From: ZC4RG20 sp035760685
GTDB taxonomy: Bacteria > Pseudomonadota > Gammaproteobacteria > Steroidobacterales > Rariloculaceae
NCBI GenBank assembly: GCA_035760685.1
Contig: DASTSM010000419.1
Location: 1-26,386 of the forward strand
Length of the DNA: 26,386 bases
Direction: 5' to 3'
A model generated the notes under the pieces. That model was given only the letters and a program-made list of their open reading frames with translations. It had not been told where the DNA came from and made no database searches. The number at the start of each line of letters is the position of its first letter. Within the stretch, counting starts at the first letter, position 1. A program made the translations under genes and the position numbers. Positions 15,697 to 22,228 of the stretch are shown here, in pieces.

Positions 15697-15712
15697 CGGC
15701 CGCTTCCGGCCG
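15697..15712 (+). terminator. Candidate hairpin after the small ORF
   Basis: CGGCCG pairs with CGGCCG around a CTTC loop, 15 nt after the stop codon at 15679-15681. No T tract follows, so an intrinsic terminator is only possible, not established. Confidence 0.3.
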
Positions 15713-15890
15713 CCGCGCTCTAAGCCGGCCTCCAACAGTAGGTATTGCGCCCCACGACTCGCTCGGGGCCGATCCTCCGCCCGCTCATCGCTCCTCGCTC
15801 CATCTCACTCGGCAGCCGGATCGCCGAACCTCTATGCTGGTCATTGACTTCGGGCCCGCGCTCGCGCGGCGCGCATCGCAGGAGACATCG

Positions 15891-16982
15891 ATGGAGCAAT
15901 CGAACGGCGCCGCCGGGCGCCTCTCGCTCGTCCACCCCATCATCCAAGCGCCGATGGCGGGCGGTGCCGACACGCCTGCCCTCGTCGCGGCCGTGAGCGA
16001 AGCGGGCGGAATCGGCTTCATCGGCGCGGCTTACCTCTCGCCGGCGCAGATTCTCGAGGCCGCGAGAGCGGTTCGAGAACGCACGTCGCGGCCTTTCGGC
16101 ATCAATCTCTTCGCGCCGCAGCCGGCGCCGCAGGCGCGCGGCATCGAGCGGGCGATCAGGCGCGTGGCGCCGTACTACGAGGAGCTCGGGTTGCCCCCGC
16201 CCGCACCTCCCGCCGTGCGGAGCCTCCCGTTCGACGAGCAGATCGCGGCCTGCATCGAGAGCGGCGCCGCCGCCTTCAGCTTCACGTTCGGCGTGCCGCC
16301 GCCCGACACAATCGCGGCCGTCAAGTCCGCCGGGCTGTTTGTGCTCGGCACGGCGACGAGCGTCGAAGAAGCCGTCCTCCTCGAGAAGGCGGGCGTCGAC
16401 GCCGTCGTCGCGCAGGGCGTCGAGGCCGGCGGACACCGCGGAACCTTCGTCGGGGACTTCGGCAGCGCGATGATCGGCACGATGGCGCTCGTTCCTCAGG
16501 TCGCGGACGCGGTGCGCGTTCCGGTCGTCGCCTCGGGCGGCATCATGGACGGACGCGGCATCGCCGCCGCCGTCGCGCTCGGCGCGAGCGCCGTGCAGAT
16601 GGGCACGGCTTTCCTGACGAGCGACGAAGCGGGGATTCCCGAGGCCTACAAGCAGCAAATTGTCGGAGCGACCGAGCGCGACACGCGAGTCACGACGGCG
16701 TTTTCGGGACGGCCCGCGCGCGGCATCGTCAATCGCTTCATGACGGAAGTCGACGCCGGCGCCCATGCCGACGAGATCCTCCCCTTCCCGCTGCAGAACG
16801 CGCTCACGCGGCCGTTGCGCACAGAGGCGGCGAAGCGCGGGCGAGCGGAGTTCCTTTCGTTGTGGGCCGGACAAGGGGCGCGCATGGCGCGGCGAATGCC
16901 GGCCGCGCGGCTCGTCGCGGCGCTCGCGGAGGAGATAGAAGCAACCTTTCGTCGGGTCGCGGGCGCGCGGCCGTTAAGCTGA
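15891..16982 (+). CDS. Nitronate monooxygenase-like flavoprotein (2-nitropropane dioxygenase family)
   Basis: FMN-dependent TIM-barrel oxidoreductase that in characterised members oxidises alkyl nitronates; some relatives have other substrates. IIQAPMAGGADTPALVAAVSEAGGIGFIGAAYLSP opens the barrel, GINLFAPQ follows, QGVEAGGHRGTF holds the probable catalytic His182, and ASGGIMDGRGIAAAVALGASAVQMGTAFL is the phosphate-binding end. The pattern fits class I enzymes. The ATG at 15891 is chosen because AGGAG lies seven bases upstream; an in-frame ATG at 15834 lacks this. Length is 363 aa. It stands alone, ending 19 nt before the 3' end of the convergent tRNA gene. Confidence 0.9.
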   Translation: MEQSNGAAGRLSLVHPIIQAPMAGGADTPALVAAVSEAGGIGFIGAAYLSPAQILEAARAVRERTSRPFGINLFAPQPAPQARGIERAIRRVAPYYEELGLPPPAPPAVRSLPFDEQIAACIESGAAAFSFTFGVPPPDTIAAVKSAGLFVLGTATSVEEAVLLEKAGVDAVVAQGVEAGGHRGTFVGDFGSAMIGTMALVPQVADAVRVPVVASGGIMDGRGIAAAVALGASAVQMGTAFLTSDEAGIPEAYKQQIVGATERDTRVTTAFSGRPARGIVNRFMTEVDAGAHADEILPFPLQNALTRPLRTEAAKRGRAEFLSLWAGQGARMARRMPAARLVAALAEEIEATFRRVAGARPLS

Positions 16983-17001
16983 AGGATAAGGACCTACGCG
17001 C

Positions 17002-17087
17002 TGGTGCCCGAGGCCGGACTCGAACCGGCACGGCCTTGCGGCCAGCGGATTTTAAGTCCGCTGCGTCTACCTTTCCGCCACCCGGGC
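17002..17087 (-). tRNA. tRNA-Leu (UAA anticodon)
   Basis: The 86-nt sequence folds as a class II tRNA. The acceptor GCCCGGG pairs with CTCGGGC (one G-U), followed by A and an encoded CCA at 17002-17004. The anticodon stem GCGGA/TCCGC encloses CTTAAAA, giving anticodon TAA. A long variable arm (GGCCGCAAGGCC) and the T loop GGTTCGAGTCC are present. It reads UUA leucine codons, which are rare in this G+C-rich sequence. Confidence 0.97.
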
Positions 17088-17440
17088 ATACCCCTCGAGC
17101 CTGTTTCCGACGAGCGCGCTTTCATCGGATCGGCAGCGCATTATATGCGCCGGTCGTTGTCTTCGAGGCGATTTGCCGCCTCGAGGAGCGCTCGCCGGCG
17201 CTCTGCATCGGTCGCGAAAAGCCGGGCAGCAAGTGACGTGCCACGCAGGTGCTCCGCCGACGAGCAAGGCCCGTTGGGTCACCGCCCCGCATTGAAGAAA
17301 AGCGCTAAAGAATCGCTCCTTCAGCCCAATTTGCATTGCGCGCCGGAATCGCGCGCGCTCCAATGAAGGAGTCGAGTAACTTCTCTATCTAGCGATCAAG
17401 CTCGTCGAGCGTTGCGTGTCCGAGCAGATTCCAGCGACAC
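17088..17440. promoter_or_regulatory. Intergenic region upstream of tRNA-Leu and the Omp85 gene
   Basis: This 353-nt stretch has no credible gene. For the tRNA (minus strand) a perfect TATAAT lies at 17140-17145, about 52 nt before the tRNA 5' end, inside the 15-bp palindrome GCGCATTATATGCGC (17136-17150). No good -35 is seen, but an 8-bp perfect hairpin TCGAGGCG/CGCCTCGA (17163-17184) occupies that area. Further right I see nothing recognisable and no convincing plus-strand promoter for the next gene. Confidence 0.5.
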
Positions 17441-19069
17441 ATGCACTCTCATTGCCCTACGTCGTTCTCGTTCGCATCCACGTGGAGAAGCCGGCGCTCT
17501 CCCGGGCTCCCCTTCGTGCGCGAAGGCCGCTGCGCGCCCCGCTTCCTCTCGGCGCCCCGAAACCGGCGCCGTCGCCGCCTCGCCTTCGCGTTCCAATTCG
17601 TGGAAGCGCTCGCGCTGCTCCTCTTCATCGCCGCCGTCTCTCCCGCCGCCGGCGAGACCGCGCCCGGACGCATCTACGTGCGGCGCATCGAGTTCGAGGG
17701 CGTCGTCAACATCAACGACGAGGTGCTGCGGCGCGAGATGCTCCAGCTCGAGGGCACCTACTTGAACACGAGTGCGCTCGATGCCTCCCTGCGGCGCCTC
17801 GAGCGCCTGCCCTACGTTCAAAGCGCGCGCGCGAGGCTCGAGCCTGTGCCCGGCGAGCCCGACGTCGTCGACGTCGTCGTCACGATCACGCAGACGCCCG
17901 CGCGGCGGTATGGCGGCGGGGGGGGCTACTCGCCGTCGGAGCTCGGGAGCCTGCACGCCTACTTCGTCAACGAAAATCTCTTCGGGACGGGCCGGCGGTT
18001 CGCCTTCACGCTCGAAGGCGGCGAGCTTCGCGACGTCGGAGAGCTTTCCTTCTCCGATCCCTACGCGCGCCCCTCGGGCGTCGCCAGAACCCTGCGGTTC
18101 TCGTCCCGCAGAATCAGCGCGCCGGCCGCGAACGCTTCGAGCCTCGACGCGAAGATCGACAGCGCTGGCGTCGAATACGGCTATGCGATCGGGCAGCCCG
18201 TCGAGCGCCCGCTGCTGCCGAAGCAGCCGCAGTCGCCGTTCCAGACGGATCTCGGCGAGACGAATCAGCGCGTCCGGTATGGGCTCGCCGCGCACCGCGT
18301 TTCGCTGACGGCGCCGCTCGCTTCGAGCCCGCAGCTCCTCGACTGGATCGCTCGCAACGGCACCGCGAACGGCGCAGCCGGCGCGAGCTCCACGCGATTC
18401 ACGGAGATCGGGCTCACATTCGATTGGCGCTTCGACACGCGAGACCGAGTGCGCTTCACCTCGAGCGGGCTCGAGCAAGACCTCAGCGTCCAAGGTGCGG
18501 CGCCGGGCGGCGACGTCGAGTATTTCATCGCCGACTACGAGGCCTCGAAGCACTGGCCGCTCAACGACCGCTGGACCGCAGGCCTACACGCGCACGCCGG
18601 CTTCGGCGCCGCGTACGGCGGCCGCACGTCTTCCCTGCCGCCGTATCTGAACTTTTTCGCCGGCGGGGTCGACAGCGTGCGCGGCTACAAGGCGAATACG
18701 CTAGGGCCGCTGGACGGTCTCGGTCATCCGTACGGCGGCAACTTGCTTCTCACGACCCAATTCGAGCTCTTGACCGAATGGCCCCGAAAATGGCGCGACC
18801 GCGTGCGCGTCGGTTTCTTCTTCGACGCCGGGAACGTCTTCTCGACAGAGGACGTCGAGTTCCTCGACTCGCAGGGCCGGGCGCTCGACTACGGCTTCGA
18901 CTGGTCCGAGATCAGGCGCTCGGCGGGCGTGACGGCGCGCGTCCAGCTCCCGGTCGGGGAGCTCGAGCTCAGCTACGGAATCGCGCTCGGCGCACACGAC
19001 GACGATTCGGATTTCTTCCCGAAGGATCAACTCGAACGCTTTCAGCTCGGGATCCACGTCGACTTTTGA
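17441..19069 (+). CDS. Omp85-family (BamA/TamA-like) outer membrane protein with one POTRA domain
   Basis: The product is predicted as an outer-membrane barrel with a single periplasmic POTRA. After a hydrophobic segment (about residues 52-70) comes the POTRA (about 77-152), starting IYVRRIEFEGVVNINDEVLRRE and matching the last POTRA of BamA. Beta-rich sequence then runs to a C-terminal Phe. The barrel has YSPSELGSLHAYFVNENLFGTGRRF, FDWRFDTRD, the conserved VRGY loop motif (413-416) and VGFFFDAGNVF, all BamA/TamA-like. BamA has five POTRAs and TamA three, so this is a reduced paralogue, not the essential BamA. The start is doubtful: the first 50 residues are Arg-rich and unlike a signal peptide, and a GTG at 17600 would start closer to the hydrophobic core. 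No ribosome site settles it. Confidence 0.85.
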   Translation: MHSHCPTSFSFASTWRSRRSPGLPFVREGRCAPRFLSAPRNRRRRRLAFAFQFVEALALLLFIAAVSPAAGETAPGRIYVRRIEFEGVVNINDEVLRREMLQLEGTYLNTSALDASLRRLERLPYVQSARARLEPVPGEPDVVDVVVTITQTPARRYGGGGGYSPSELGSLHAYFVNENLFGTGRRFAFTLEGGELRDVGELSFSDPYARPSGVARTLRFSSRRISAPAANASSLDAKIDSAGVEYGYAIGQPVERPLLPKQPQSPFQTDLGETNQRVRYGLAAHRVSLTAPLASSPQLLDWIARNGTANGAAGASSTRFTEIGLTFDWRFDTRDRVRFTSSGLEQDLSVQGAAPGGDVEYFIADYEASKHWPLNDRWTAGLHAHAGFGAAYGGRTSSLPPYLNFFAGGVDSVRGYKANTLGPLDGLGHPYGGNLLLTTQFELLTEWPRKWRDRVRVGFFFDAGNVFSTEDVEFLDSQGRALDYGFDWSEIRRSAGVTARVQLPVGELELSYGIALGAHDDDSDFFPKDQLERFQLGIHVDF

Positions 19070-19077
19070 GACGTTCG

Positions 19078-19223
19078 GCCGCCGAAGCGGCGGACCGGCC
19101 GAGATGCGCGTGACGTGGAGCACAGATCCATTTAGATCGACAATGTAGCTTGGTACGCGTTGGACGGCTCCCCGCCCCCTCCGACATGCTAACCGTGGAC
19201 TTCCCCTGGGGAGCCGTTCAACG
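19078..19223. terminator. Inverted repeats between convergent genes
   Basis: The 195-nt gap between two convergent genes holds two structures. GCCGC/GCGGC with a CGAA loop (19078-19091) starts eight bases after the Omp85 stop. Further on, 16-nt arms at 19158-19173 and 19208-19223, with a single mismatch, enclose 34 nt; the core arm is ACGGCTCCCC/GGGGAGCCGT. The right arm also overlaps a smaller palindrome TCCCCTGGGGA. No T tract is present. A bidirectional terminator is the simplest reading; a structured RNA or protein site is possible. Confidence 0.45.
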
Positions 19224-19264
19224 TCCACTTCACGGCGTGCCGCGGCGCCCGCCCGGCGCGGCAA

Positions 19265-19726
19265 TCACGCGAGCAGCTCTTCCTCGGTATACGAGCCGCG
19301 AATGAACTCCGCTAGCTCGCGGCGTGCGCCCGTGAAGTCCGTGCGGGCCGGCATCGCGAGGTCCTCGTGGCTCTCTTCGAGCGCGAGCATGCGCCGCAGC
19401 AGCTCGACCTGCCGCTTGAGAACGCCTTTCGCGTCGCCGTCGGTTCCCGTGCGCCGATTAGAGCGGAGATGGCGCACGAGCTGATCGGACGCCTCGCCTT
19501 CGAAGAGGCCGATCGTCGATTGCAGGATATTGAGCACCGCGAACAGAGCGTCCATCGCGAGCACCGCCTCGCCGTGCTCCGCGGCCCCTTCGTCGAGACG
19601 TTGGAAGGCGAGCTCGCAATGCGTGAGCGCGCCGTAGAGGGCGACGAGCGATCGCGCGGGCAGCACGCCCCGCGGCGGCGACTCGCCGCACCGCTTCTCG
19701 ATGAGATACGTAAGCTCCGACCACAC
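19265..19726 (-). CDS. Hypothetical helical protein divergent from the ECF41 sigma gene
   Basis: A 153-aa protein I do not recognise. It appears all-helical with alternating acidic and basic residues (for example ALTHCELAFQRLDEGAAEHGEAVLAMDALFAVLNILQ and KRQVELLRRMLALEESHEDL), with no signal peptide or membrane span. A GTG at 19726 with GGAGG eight bases upstream is chosen. The open frame extends to 19837 but would then run through the sigma-factor promoter and read a Cys/Arg-rich stretch unlike the rest. It is divergent from the sigma gene across 113 nt, so the two may be regulated together. Confidence 0.65.
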   Translation of the reverse strand: MWSELTYLIEKRCGESPPRGVLPARSLVALYGALTHCELAFQRLDEGAAEHGEAVLAMDALFAVLNILQSTIGLFEGEASDQLVRHLRSNRRTGTDGDAKGVLKRQVELLRRMLALEESHEDLAMPARTDFTGARRELAEFIRGSYTEEELLA

Positions 19727-19776
19727 GTTCGCAGCCTCCGCCTGGGTCCGACACGAGAGGCAAGAGGCATGCCATC

Positions 19777-19803
19777 TGTCACGAACACCGCTCGCCGCTC
19801 GTC
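19777..19803 (+). promoter_or_regulatory. Candidate ECF41 autoregulatory promoter
   Basis: TGTCACG (19777-19783) and CGTC (19800-19803) are 16 nt apart, closely matching the TGTCACA-N16-CGTC promoter signature I recall for ECF41 sigma factors. It lies 36 nt before the ATG of the sigma gene, so it probably drives that gene. Confidence 0.7.
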
Positions 19804-19839
19804 TAGCCCGGCGAGCAACCAACACCGACAATTGCACGC

Positions 19840-20763
19840 ATGGACGAACGAACGGCGACCTTCGAGCAGCATCGCCCCAAGCTATACGGCATCGCGTACC
19901 GCATGCTCGGCACGCGCGCCGACGCCGAGGACATGCTCCAAGAGACGTATCTGCGCTGGCATCAGACCGATCTCGAGCGCGTGAGAAGCCCCGAGGCTTG
20001 GCTCACGACGATCATCGCGCGGCTCTGCATCGATCGGCTTCGCTCCGCGCACAGCGAGCGCGCGGCCTACTCGGGTCCGTGGCTTCCGGAGCCGCTCGTC
20101 GGTGCGGACGCCCCGATGCCCGAGGCGCAATCCGAGCTCGCGAGCGACCTTTCCGTCGCCTTCCTCGTCGTTCTCGAGCGCCTCGCCCCGAACGAGCGTG
20201 CGGCGTTCCTGCTGCACGACGTCTTCGACTGCGACTACTCGGAGGTCGCGCAGATCCTCGGCAAGAGCGAGCCGACCTGCCGCCAGATCGTGCATCGCGC
20301 CCGAGAGCGCGTTCGCCGCGAGCGGCCGAGGTTTCAGGTCAGCGAGACGGCGAGGCGGCGGTTGCTCGAGCGGCTCATCGCCGCCGTGCAAACGGCGGAC
20401 CGAGAAGCCCTGCTCGCGCTGTTCGCAGAAGACGCGACGTGGACGGCGGACGGCGGCGGCAAGACGCCTGCGGCGAGCAAGGTCCTCCAGGGCGGCGCTC
20501 GCGTCGCGAAGCTCGTCTTCGGCCTCGCGCGCCACCTCGCCCGCCGGAAACGCGGGCGCTACACGTTTCATCTCGTGCCGATCAACGGCGAGACCGGCAT
20601 CCTGACGTGCCTCGACGGGCAACCGGCGATGGCGCTCTCGATCATGACGGACGGCGTCCGCATCCTCGCCGGCTACAACGTCGTGAATCCGGAGAAGCTG
20701 CAGCGCGTCGCGGCCACGGCTGCCGTCAAAACCGCTTCGCGATGCTCAAGTCCGCCCACGTGA
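19840..20763 (+). CDS. ECF41-family RNA polymerase sigma factor (SigJ-like)
   Basis: Extracytoplasmic-function sigma factor with a fused C-terminal regulatory domain. Sigma2 spans about residues 8-75 (LYGIAYRMLGTRADAEDMLQETYLRW). The ECF41 linker motif WLPEP is at 81-85. Sigma4 follows (LAPNERAAFLLHDVFDCDYSEVAQILGKSEPTCRQIVHRARERV). A SnoaL-like extension carries DGGGK (204-208) and NPEKL (283-287), both ECF41 hallmarks. In this family the extension replaces a separate anti-sigma factor. ECF41 genes usually neighbour a carboxymuconolactone decarboxylase, oxidoreductase or epimerase; none is present here. The last 38 bp overlap the 3' end of the convergent LpxR-like gene. Length is 307 aa. Confidence 0.94.
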   Translation: MDERTATFEQHRPKLYGIAYRMLGTRADAEDMLQETYLRWHQTDLERVRSPEAWLTTIIARLCIDRLRSAHSERAAYSGPWLPEPLVGADAPMPEAQSELASDLSVAFLVVLERLAPNERAAFLLHDVFDCDYSEVAQILGKSEPTCRQIVHRARERVRRERPRFQVSETARRRLLERLIAAVQTADREALLALFAEDATWTADGGGKTPAASKVLQGGARVAKLVFGLARHLARRKRGRYTFHLVPINGETGILTCLDGQPAMALSIMTDGVRILAGYNVVNPEKLQRVAATAAVKTASRCSSPPT

Positions 20764-22018
20764 ACGCGCGGGCGCCGCGGCCGGTCTCGATCTCCGGGGT
20801 CTGTCGCCGCAAGATGTAGCTGACCGCGAGGTTGTTCTTGAAGACGACGTCGATCCCGAGCCAGCCTTCCAGCAGAAGATGGTCGACCTCCGACGACGAG
20901 TAAGCCACGTCGCTGTCGCGGAACTGACCCTGAATGAAGCTGTTGTATAACCGAGCGCGCAGCTTCACGCCGCCCGAAAGCTGAAACGTCGTCCTGTCCG
21001 TGCGCGACGGATGCCGGCGGCCGGTCACGACGGGCTGCCCCGCATAGTCGCCGGACTCCGTCGAAGACTCCCACCAGGGCACGCCCGTGTTGCCCCAGCG
21101 GAACGCGATCTCCGCGTTCGTCTCCGTCAGGTAACCGACGCTCGCCTCCGTGTCGAAGCGAATCGCAAAGGGGTGCGGGCCGGCCCGGCCGGCGGCGAGC
21201 AGCTGATAGCGCGACACGGCATAGCGTAGCGTCGGCTCGCCGCCCGCCGAAATCTGATGCCCGTAGCCCATCGGCTCCTGGTCCTGGAACAGCGCGTGGA
21301 CGCCGCGGTGAATCTGCGCGGCGAGCGGCAGCCCGAGCAAACCGACGGTCAGGGTCGACTGAATGGCGACGTTCTCCTCGGGGGCGTGCGAAAGGCGCGA
21401 GCTCGAGAGGTACAGCAAGCTCGCGTAAGGCCGATCGTCGGTCACGGGCTCTTCCGCGTGCAGATCCTGCGGCGTGAAGAGCAGCAGTCCGACCTGAAGC
21501 GCCGGTGTCGTCTGCGCATCCAGGCCGAGCCGGCCGCCGACGCCGAGCTTGTCGTCGATCCAACCCAAGGGCTTGGTCAGCCCCCAGCGGTAGTTCCGGA
21601 CGTCGTCGCCCGAGAGCGTGAACGCGATGCCGCCCGTGTAGTCGCGATCGTTGCGCGTAAACGCGAAGAGATCGTTGTCGAGATGCAGCGACCAGCGCCG
21701 CTCGATCGGATCTGAGTCGTCGGAGAAGCCGTCGCGAGCGGTGCGGCGCGCGCCGTCGAACAAGCCGTCGCGAGCGGCACCGAACGCATCGTCGAGAGCC
21801 GCGCCGAACGCGCCGTCGAGAGCGTCGCCGAACGCGCCGTCGAGAGCCGCGCCGAGTCCCGGCGCCCAGGCTGCTCCCGGGACGGCCGGAGTCGACGAAT
21901 AGACTGCCGGCCGGTCAGAACTGAGCGGCTCTCCTGCTTCGACGCGGGCCGCGAACGATGCCGCCGTCAACAGCAAACCGAAAAGCCGCCAAGAACGTCT
22001 TGCCAATCCCGCCGTCAT
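20726..22018 (-). CDS. LpxR-like outer membrane protein (lipid A deacylase family, DUF2219)
   Basis: Predicted outer-membrane beta-barrel related to LpxR, which removes the 3'-acyloxyacyl chain of lipid A. A signal peptide ends near EAGEP (Ala28). After a repeat-rich linker come LDNDLFAFTRNDRDYTGGIAFTL (Asn115, Asp116, Thr128), DDRPYASLLYLS, a conserved QIH (His237) and GYGHQISAGGEPTLRY. Asn115/Asp116 and His237 line up by pattern with the LpxR active-site Asn9/Asp10 and His122, an alignment made by eye. The barrel ends in a C-terminal Phe (AKRF). At 430 aa it is longer than the roughly 320 aa of LpxR, partly because of the octapeptide repeats after the signal peptide. The gene follows the RND gene on the same strand by 210 nt. 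Confidence 0.85.
   Translation of the reverse strand: MTAGLARRSWRLFGLLLTAASFAARVEAGEPLSSDRPAVYSSTPAVPGAAWAPGLGAALDGAFGDALDGAFGAALDDAFGAARDGLFDGARRTARDGFSDDSDPIERRWSLHLDNDLFAFTRNDRDYTGGIAFTLSGDDVRNYRWGLTKPLGWIDDKLGVGGRLGLDAQTTPALQVGLLLFTPQDLHAEEPVTDDRPYASLLYLSSSRLSHAPEENVAIQSTLTVGLLGLPLAAQIHRGVHALFQDQEPMGYGHQISAGGEPTLRYAVSRYQLLAAGRAGPHPFAIRFDTEASVGYLTETNAEIAFRWGNTGVPWWESSTESGDYAGQPVVTGRRHPSRTDRTTFQLSGGVKLRARLYNSFIQGQFRDSDVAYSSSEVDHLLLEGWLGIDVVFKNNLAVSYILRRQTPEIETGRGARAFTWADLSIAKRF
21752..21847 (-). repeat. In-frame 24-bp tandem repeat in the LpxR-like gene
   Basis: Four 24-bp units encode four octapeptides of the pattern ALDGAFGx (residues 58-65, 66-73, 74-81, 82-89), the last diverged (ARDGLFDG). 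The repeat lies between the signal peptide and the barrel and has amphipathic, helix-favouring composition. A shorter diverged remnant (ARDGF) follows. Confidence 0.85.
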
Positions 22019-22228
22019 TGTTCTTCACGCGCTGCCTTGCGCTGCGGATCCGCCCCGAAGCCTTGGGCGGACACTTCCGTCCGCAATGCGTCTTTTCCCT
22101 TAAAGCATGCTACGGTCGTTCCCGCTTGCAAAGACGGTGTGCGCGCCTCCTTTCATTGCCGGTAATGCCTTGAAGCCGCGACGGGCGCTCCGCTCTCAGG
22201 CCGCGGTCGGCACCCACTCGCTCCACTC
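22019..22228. promoter_or_regulatory. Intergenic region upstream of the LpxR-like gene
   Basis: This 210-nt gap lies between two minus-strand genes. A 6-bp hairpin GCGGAC/GTCCGC with a 6-nt loop is at 22067-22084. A TTGCAA hexamer on the minus strand (22127-22132) has only weak -10 candidates downstream. No gene and no clear terminator for the upstream RND gene is seen. Confidence 0.35.

Noticed and set aside
17002..17087. tRNA-Leu as an integration site of a mobile element
   Set aside because: No integrase, no direct repeat of the tRNA 3' end and no shift in composition were seen around it.
17416..19113. Alternative-frame plus-strand ORF across the Omp85 gene
   Set aside because: It is an Arg-rich shadow; the chosen frame has POTRA and barrel motifs and a C-terminal Phe.
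19727..19837. Extended N-terminus of the hypothetical gene up to 19837
   Set aside because: It would cover the ECF41 promoter, reads a Cys/Arg-rich stretch, and lacks a ribosome site, whereas GTG at 19726 has GGAGG.
21752..21847. Repeats considered as a CRISPR array
   Set aside because: Units are contiguous 24-bp coding repeats without spacers and keep the reading frame of the barrel protein.
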